Assembly: GCA_026120185.1 (NCBI GenBank)
Contig: JANUWF010001942.1
Span: 806,001 to 870,000, forward strand
Length of the DNA stretch: 64,000 nt
DNA from: Voacanga thouarsii
Taxonomy: Eukaryota; Streptophyta; Magnoliopsida; Gentianales; Apocynaceae
Direction of reading: 5' to 3'
Shown: in pieces, positions 58,400-64,000 of the stretch
How positions within the stretch are numbered: the first letter of the stretch is position 1
Layout: each line of letters begins with the position of its first letter
Made by a program: the position numbers and the translations under genes
Notes under the pieces: generated by a model
Databases searched by the model: none
The model's input: only the letters and a program-made list of their open reading frames with translations
What the model was told of the DNA's origin: nothing

Positions 58400-59500
58400 A
58401 TACTTTATTAACCCTTCTTCTCCTGCCATTATTATAATGAGAGGACTTAGAAACTAAATTGAGATCGTAATTTTATTAATGTCTCTATTTTGTATCAAAG
58501 TTGTTTATTTTTAAATAATCAAAATTTGACAATATCTTAATTTTTCTGTTCATTAAAAGATAAATAATTAAGCTTGTTTCGCAAAATTTCTTCGTTTTCC
58601 TTTTAAAAAATTTAGTATATAATTTAATTGAATTATTAATTTATATTCTATGAATTAATTTAATCAGCAAGTATTATATAATTTTCACTATTTCATATAC
58701 TACATAATTATTCTACTTGGTTTGTATCATAATAGTATGGATACAATAGTGCTATTAAAATAAGTCGGTAAATGTAACGGTTGATGATGAATGCAATCTA
58801 GACAAGGTTACCTTCCCTTTTTGTAGGTTTTATACTTTTCTTGATTTACTAGTTTTACCGGTGCAAGAACTTTGCTTCACCAAGGCTTTCCTCCTAATTG
58901 TGTACTCTTTAAAAGTTTCAGAGAAGCAAAATGAGAGACTGGATTCTTAGGGGAATACATAAAATTTTGGAAATGAGATAGAAATGAGGGAATACAAGAA
59001 TGAAATTGAAGAGGTAAAGGGGAAAGATGAGGGAGAATTTGAAAATTTTGGACATTTGGGTTTAGAAATTGTGAAGAAGGGAGAATGGGGGGAAAGGGTC
59101 TAAAGTTTAAACCTAGTATAATCTTTATATAATTAGCTTCAATCTCTACATAAAATCTAAAAACCTAATGCATTTAAAAATTTTAGCATATCAAATTAAT
59201 GATTCAACAGTTAGATTTGTTAAAATTGCTAAAAAAAAAAGTATCATGACCAACTTTGAAGGTAATCGGATATGTTTTGCCACATGATCTGGCATAATTT
59301 CTGCATAGAAGCTCAAAAACTTCTTACACTAAAAATTATTTAGATTGATAAACGTAGTTTTTATTTAATTTCATCTAAAACCTCAAACGAATTACATTAT
59401 AAGTTCGTGTTCAATTTGCAATCTCGTATAATTTAAAAAATTTGTCAAATATACTTGAGATATAAAGATGACTCAAATTAGTCTCTATTTTGTCTTTAAA
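58400..59500. other. K 5' subterminal non-coding DNA
   Basis: AT-rich, no gene. From about 59460 on, GTCTC/GAGAC words become frequent, marking the start of the subterminal repeat zone. Confidence 0.5.
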
Positions 59501-60240
59501 ATAGAAAATTAAAAACCAAATAGAGACCATGACCATTGATTTGAAATTAGAGTCAATTTAGAGACCAAACGTATATCATGCTTTCCGTCTCTACATTTTA
59601 GAGAAAAAAATGTAGATTCTAATTTGTCTCAAATATTTGGGACAGATTTGCAAATCTCTAAATTCTCTCTATTTAGAAACCAATTAGAGATGACATTTAT
59701 CGTCACCAATTTTGAGACCAATTACCCAAATAAATAAAGTAATAAACTTTAGAGACGAATATATTGGTCTTTAAATAGTTCGTAATTTTAAACAAACTAG
59801 AGACTAAATTTTTTTTTCGGCTCCATTTAGTCTTAGATGTTAGAGATACGTTGACCGTCATCTTGGTTTCGACTCTATTAGGAGACAAAGTTGAGACAGC
59901 ATTACTTTGTCTCTATTATACATCTACTTAGCGACTAAATAGAAACGTTTTATTTAGAGACGAAAATTATACGTCACTAATTTGTCTATGATATTATAGA
60001 CGCATTAAGAGTCATCTCTGTTATGACTCTATTTGGAGACAAAATTGAGACGATGTTTCTATTGTCTCTATTTTGCATCTATTTAGAGACCAAATAGAAA
60101 TGTTTTGTTTAGAGGTGAAAAATATTTATCTCTCGTTTGTTTCAAATATCTTATTTTAAAGTTTTTAAAATTGGTTCGTCTCCATTTAGTCTCAAATGGG
60201 TCAATATTTGGAGATAAAATGAATTCGTCTCAACATTTTC
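59500..60240. repeat. Subterminal repeats of CACTA K
   Basis: Dense copies of GAGAC or its complement GTCTC, often as TTTAGAGACGA or TCTCTATTT. A unit of about 154 bp is repeated in tandem: GGAGACAAAGTTGAGAC at 59881 and GGAGACAAAATTGAGAC at 60035, each followed by GTCTCTATT..CATCTA and AAATAGAAA(C/T)GTTTT. Subterminal repeats are where CACTA accessory proteins bind in known elements; that role here is inferred. Confidence 0.85.
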
Positions 60241-60251
60241 TTCTCTAATTT

Positions 60252-60268
60252 GCTATTTTCCTATAGTG
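60252..60268 (-). repeat. Right terminal inverted repeat of CACTA K
   Basis: Minus-strand CACTATAGGAAAATAGC; begins with the diagnostic CACTA. Adjacent TTA may be the 3-bp duplication. Confidence 0.85.
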
Positions 60269-60271
60269 TTA

Positions 60272-60826
60272 ACACAAGATATAGACACTAAGAATTTGTA
60301 GTGATGCCATTCGGAGTAGTGAATGCAACAGTTGTATTCATAGATTTAATGCATTAGGTATTTCAACCATCTGGACAAGTTTATCGTGGTATTCATAGAC
60401 GGCCTATTGATTTATTCGAAAAGCCTAGAAGAACACGTAGAACATTTAAGACTGGTATTGGAGAAGTTGAAGGAGCATAAGTTGTATGCCAAGTTCAACA
60501 AGTGCGAGTTTTGGTTGGACTTAGTATCGTTTCTCGAACACATGGTGTCAAAGGATGGCATCAAGGTAGACCCAACCAAAATGAAGACAATCTCAAATTG
60601 GAAGAAACCCAAGATGGTGACTGAGATTAGAAGTTTCTTAGGGTTAATAGGTTACAACAGCCGTTTCATCAAGGGGTTTTCTACGTTGGCCTCCCCAATG
60701 ACTCGATTGTTGAAGAAGGATGTGCCATTTATCTGGAATGGGAAGTGTGAAAAAAGTTTCCAAGAACTTAAGAAAAGATTGATGAAGCATCTATGTAAAA
60801 CTCCATCTAAACCTAACTTAGAATGA
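60272..60826 (+). pseudogene. Ty3/gypsy reverse transcriptase fragment interrupted by K
   Basis: Plus strand. Directly after the CACTA end come RYRH*EFVVMPFGVVNAT (60275-60335), then FIDLMH, a frame change, and an open frame 60386-60826: [25 protein letters not shown]-like [75 protein letters not shown]. These are the palm and thumb of a gypsy RT. The palm has FIDG where FIDD is expected. The N-terminal RT half must lie beyond K's missing left end. After 60826 the RNase H domain is not present. Confidence 0.9.
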
Positions 60827-62690
60827 GAGGGATGGGATGCGTATCATATCATATTGCATAAAAATATATTTCTTGGATGAAATTGTGTGCCTTAGAATTG
60901 TGATATATAGGTTATATGGTTTATTTATGCTTATTGAGTAATGAGAGTATTTAGGGAATTTTACTTGAGGACAAATTAGAAAGAGACTTGAGATTTAGAA
61001 AGGAAGAGAATTTGGTTGGGAAAATAAGAACAAGAGTTAGGGTGGTTAAGTGGTTAGAGCTTTGTGATTAATCTCTAAGGTCTTGAGTTGAAATCCCATA
61101 ACCTAAGTATTATTTTTAATTATCCTAACTAATGTTTAAATTTTTCTTCTTACATTCCATAAAGCAAGGAATGCTGTCTTGGGGAAGACACAATGGTAAT
61201 GACCTAACCATGTGATCTTGTCCTAAAAGAAAATCTAGAACAATTCTAACCTCCATCATTTTAGCAATCTATGTCCTAACCCATTTAAATTCAAGATACT
61301 CCTACTTCTTTAATTCTCCTAATTTTTTATGAAATATCTTGGATAATCTTAGAGTTGAATTTTTGAAAGAAAAATCCATCTCTTGATATATGGGATTACT
61401 GAAATATAGGAGGAGAAATAGCCAGTTGGTTTTCAATTAAATCACCATACTTTCTTCTTCAAAGAACTATGCTTTGCTTGCTCTTGTTTTGGTATAAATC
61501 TGCAATTTTTCTAGCATTTCCTCTTGGCTGGATGTCTGAAAAATGCAGTACAATTGCCATTCTATTCTTGCTAACAAGCAACTAATTTTGTGTGAGCAAG
61601 AGGCTGAAAATGCCTTGGAATTTCTCTGCTCATGAAACTTCACCAAACCAGAAATTTTCCAGCAAACTACCAAGTGTTTAGTCATGGAAATTGAGCAATC
61701 AATCCATGCATAAGATCATCTAAAATTCTCCTCTTTCTTCTCCAAGATGGTGGCTAGAAAACCACCATTAATGGACCTTCAAACACTTCTAAATTTCAGT
61801 TGCAAATCCATTTCAAAATAATTTAAAATTTCTGCTAACAAATCATTTCATATTCTAAGAATTCTTGTAGCTAAATTCCATAATTGTTGCAGCTTGCATA
61901 GCAAAGGTGAGAACCAATTTCTTCTTCACTCACCTTCATCATTTCAGCCACCTTGAAGCCATGGCTGAACAACTTGTCTTTTTCATCAACCATGGCCATT
62001 AGAGCTCCATTAAACCACCTTAAACCTCTCTTAACTTTACTCTATTCAAAACTTTTCAAACTTAAAAATTAAATTTCAGCTTTTACTCCCCTAAACTCTC
62101 ATGTAGCTAAACTGGTAAACCAGAATTTCTTCCTCTCTTTTATAGCCATTTTTGGCTGGCCTAAACCGAGGATAATTCTCCATTTCACCAACCAAGACAT
62201 GGCCAAACTAGCAACCCACCATTGAAGGACTAGAGACCTTCAAGAAGAAAACACCATTAACAAATCTTCTACCTCAAGAACTTCCACTTTTCCCTCATTT
62301 TGAAATTCAAACTATCTCAAGTCTCTCTCTCTCTCCCTTCGATAACCAAAACTCCCTTCTCTAGCAAGGCCATTTAGCCATCACTCATGAAACACACACT
62401 TATCTTCTTCTCTCAATTTTCTCTTGTGTTCTGAAGAACACCAAGAATACTAAGAACACGCACTAAACTTCTTCAACCTTTAGTCGCTTCTACTAATCCC
62501 AAATCACTCCAAAAACTCTTAAATCAACTAGGATTCAACCTATACTCATCCTTAGTACACTCTATAACACTAAAACAACCGAAGTTGATTTCTCTTTCAG
62601 ATCAAACGTGCCTTTTTTGTTCAAGACAAGAAGAACATCAAAAAGGTAAATTTGATCATCAAAATCTTCTTCACTTCTTCATCTTCTTTT
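60827..62690. other. Non-coding repetitive-looking DNA
   Basis: Apart from the tRNA-like motif, no gene is recognised. CT-rich phrases such as TTCAGCCACCTTGAAGCCATGG (61944) look like plant gypsy LTR/leader sequence, but ends could not be set. The minus-strand frame 61467-61685 has no motif. Confidence 0.35.
61041..61100 (+). ncRNA. tRNA-like / SINE-type pol III promoter sequence
   Basis: TGGTTAAGTGGTTAGAGC resembles an A box and D-arm, and 42 bases on GAGTTGAAATCCC resembles a B box (consensus GGTTCGAATCC), with tRNA-like spacing. This is typical of the head of a tRNA-derived SINE. I see no clear tail or duplication, and some gypsy LTRs contain tRNA-like stretches, so it may be part of a larger element. 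Not a functional tRNA: anticodon arm and acceptor do not pair. Confidence 0.45.
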
Positions 62691-62703
62691 CTTCACCATC
62701 TTA

Positions 62704-62740
62704 ATCTCTCTCTCTCTCTCTATGTCTCTCTCTCTTAGCC
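62704..62740. repeat. (CT)n microsatellite
   Basis: Two runs of CT separated by ATGT. Confidence 0.9.
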
Positions 62741-63285
62741 GATCCATTTGCTTAAACAACTTCAATCAATAAAGGACTCTTCAAGCACTGAAGGTTCTTC
62801 ATTGGACAAGACAACGTCTTCGACTCCAATGATCATCAAACAAGTATTTCTTTTATGACCTTCTTCTTAATTTTTCGAACTCAAGACTTTTAGATGATGA
62901 AATTAATATGTTGATCTAATATTGTTGGGATGGAGAAATGTATGTGGGTAAAGAGAATAATTTTAAGATATGAAGATTAAAATGGATATTGAGGCTTATG
63001 AATTATTGTTGGATTATTCTTTAGGATCATTGTATGCTCATTAGAACATTATGATTAGAGGTTGTATGTCACTAGTATGGATGTTGTGATGGATGATGGA
63101 AATTATACCACCATTGTTTTGATTATGCTCTCATGATGTTATTTTTTACACTAAATACCTTGATAATATTATTGTTAGTATAGTATCACCCTTGTTGTGA
63201 TAAATATCATTACAAGTCTATTTTTGCACAAATCAACGTTTTATTTATTGACTATATATGTGTATGAATATATATAAATTTTAGT
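62741..63285. other. AT-rich DNA, nothing recognised
   Basis: No open frame or motif of note on either strand. Confidence 0.5.
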
Positions 63286-63289
63286 ACTA

Positions 63290-63900
63290 GCAAATTCACT
63301 ATGGCCATTGGAAAAATTATTATTAGAGCCACTTTTACTACTATTATTAATATCATTACTATAATTATTATTATTATTGAATTTAATTTATTAATTTTGG
63401 TCAACATCAATATTTTCAAAATGAAAAACTACTTAAAACAATTATTATTTTATTAGATACACAAATAGTATTATTTTCATATAGCATTATTAAATATAAA
63501 TAATAATATAAAGGAATTAATTAATATAATATCAATACCTTTTATATTCATATTATTATTGATTATTCTTACTAAAGCTTTTATCTACACTTATGTAATA
63601 TTTATAATAATAAATAATTGCTATTATTATTTATTATTAATATAAATTATTATTTATTATTAACATTATTTACTATGTATTATTAATATTATTTATTATT
63701 AATGTTATTTATTATTTACTAATAATATTATTTATTATTTATTATCAACATTATCTAGTATTTATTATTAATAGTACTTATTATTTATTACTAATATTAT
63801 TTATTATTTATTATTGATATTATTTATAATTATTATTATTCGTTAATAAATAATTATTGTTAAAATTTATTATTTATGATTGATAACACCTATTTATTGG
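63290..63900. repeat. AT-only degenerate simple-sequence block
   Basis: Built of TTATTATTAATATTAT-like words, over 90% A+T, densest at 63590-63860 where TTATTTATTATTAA recurs every 20-35 bases. Probably an expanded and decayed ATT-type satellite. Confidence 0.85.
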
Positions 63901-64000
63901 CATATCAAATTATTCTTATTATATAAATTAATAACAAACCCCAAAATACTTATTAATCAATTTTAGAACTCCTAAGACATTATTGTCATAACCGGATGTT

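Larger units (their letters stand above)
36086..60268 (-). mobile_element. CACTA (En/Spm) DNA transposon K, left end missing
   Basis: The right terminus at 60268 reads on the minus strand CACTATAGGAAAATAGC, a CACTA-type terminal inverted repeat, preceded inward by subterminal repeats. Inside are a TNP2-type transposase and a Transposase_24 protein, both on the minus strand. It contains copia E (42431-52121) and a solo LTR (54419-56130); subtracting these with their duplications leaves about 12.8 kb. The left end is cut inside the last TNP2 exons by the LTR of S, and I find no left terminal repeat. At the right, TTA (60269-60271) would be the 3-bp target duplication, with gypsy RT sequence following directly. 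Confidence 0.85.

Noticed and set aside
61041..61100. Functional tRNA gene
   Set aside because: Only A- and B-box-like elements fit; acceptor and anticodon stems do not pair.

Overview
This window looks like repeat-dense nuclear DNA of a flowering plant, probably a eudicot; the species cannot be told from the sequence. It is AT-rich and made almost entirely of transposable elements of plant-specific lineages. There are Ty1/copia elements with an initiator-tRNA-Met primer site, Athila-like and other Ty3/gypsy elements, a SIRE-like copia LTR, and a CACTA (En/Spm) DNA transposon with TNP2 and Transposase_24 proteins. I found no convincing host gene, no rRNA, no canonical tRNA gene and no CRISPR array. 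All element coding regions carry stops, frameshifts or deletions, so the window is a layered fossil record, as in gene-poor or pericentromeric heterochromatin.

Layout, left to right. 1-7549: an Athila-like gypsy element on the minus strand (LTR 5953-7549, gag down to 4270), cut by copia A1 (5' LTR 2534-4269, leader and gag start to 496), itself cut by another copia LTR (1-495). 7550-8745: diffuse, probably an old gypsy LTR. 8746-11386: a truncated, diverged copia (3' LTR plus RNase H and RT pieces). 11387-11922: a small fragment resembling a plant-transposon ORF. 11923-22624: gypsy element B, whose gag is split by a one-LTR Athila-like element C (13851-18564). 22625-24977: a minus-strand gypsy remnant H. 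24978-26240: a 5'-truncated copia LTR of the E family. 26240-36085: the 3' end and 3' LTR of a SIRE-like element S, with complete copia D (27617-35237, target duplication TGGAC) inserted in its LTR. 36086-60268: CACTA element K, about 12.8 kb once its two insertions are removed: copia E (42431-52121, duplication GTAAG) and a solo LTR of the A1/D family (54419-56130, duplication ACAAT). 60269-60826: the gypsy reverse transcriptase that K inserted into. 60827-64000: non-coding DNA with a tRNA-like (possible SINE) motif, a CT microsatellite and a long AT-rich simple-sequence block.

Relative ages follow from the nesting. The gypsy RT at 60.3 kb predates K; K predates E and the solo LTR; S predates D; B predates C; the Athila-like element F1 predates A1, which predates the element at 1-495. 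The most unusual observations are a D copy that lacks its primer-binding site although its LTRs and target duplication are intact; element C, which has a 5' LTR but no 3' LTR yet sits between perfect 5-bp direct repeats in phase with the gag it interrupts; GC-rich, palindrome-laden modules (GGCGCC, ACCGGT) recurring in the LTRs or leaders of several unrelated retrotransposon families; and a repeated leader/promoter segment ahead of the two genes of CACTA element K.
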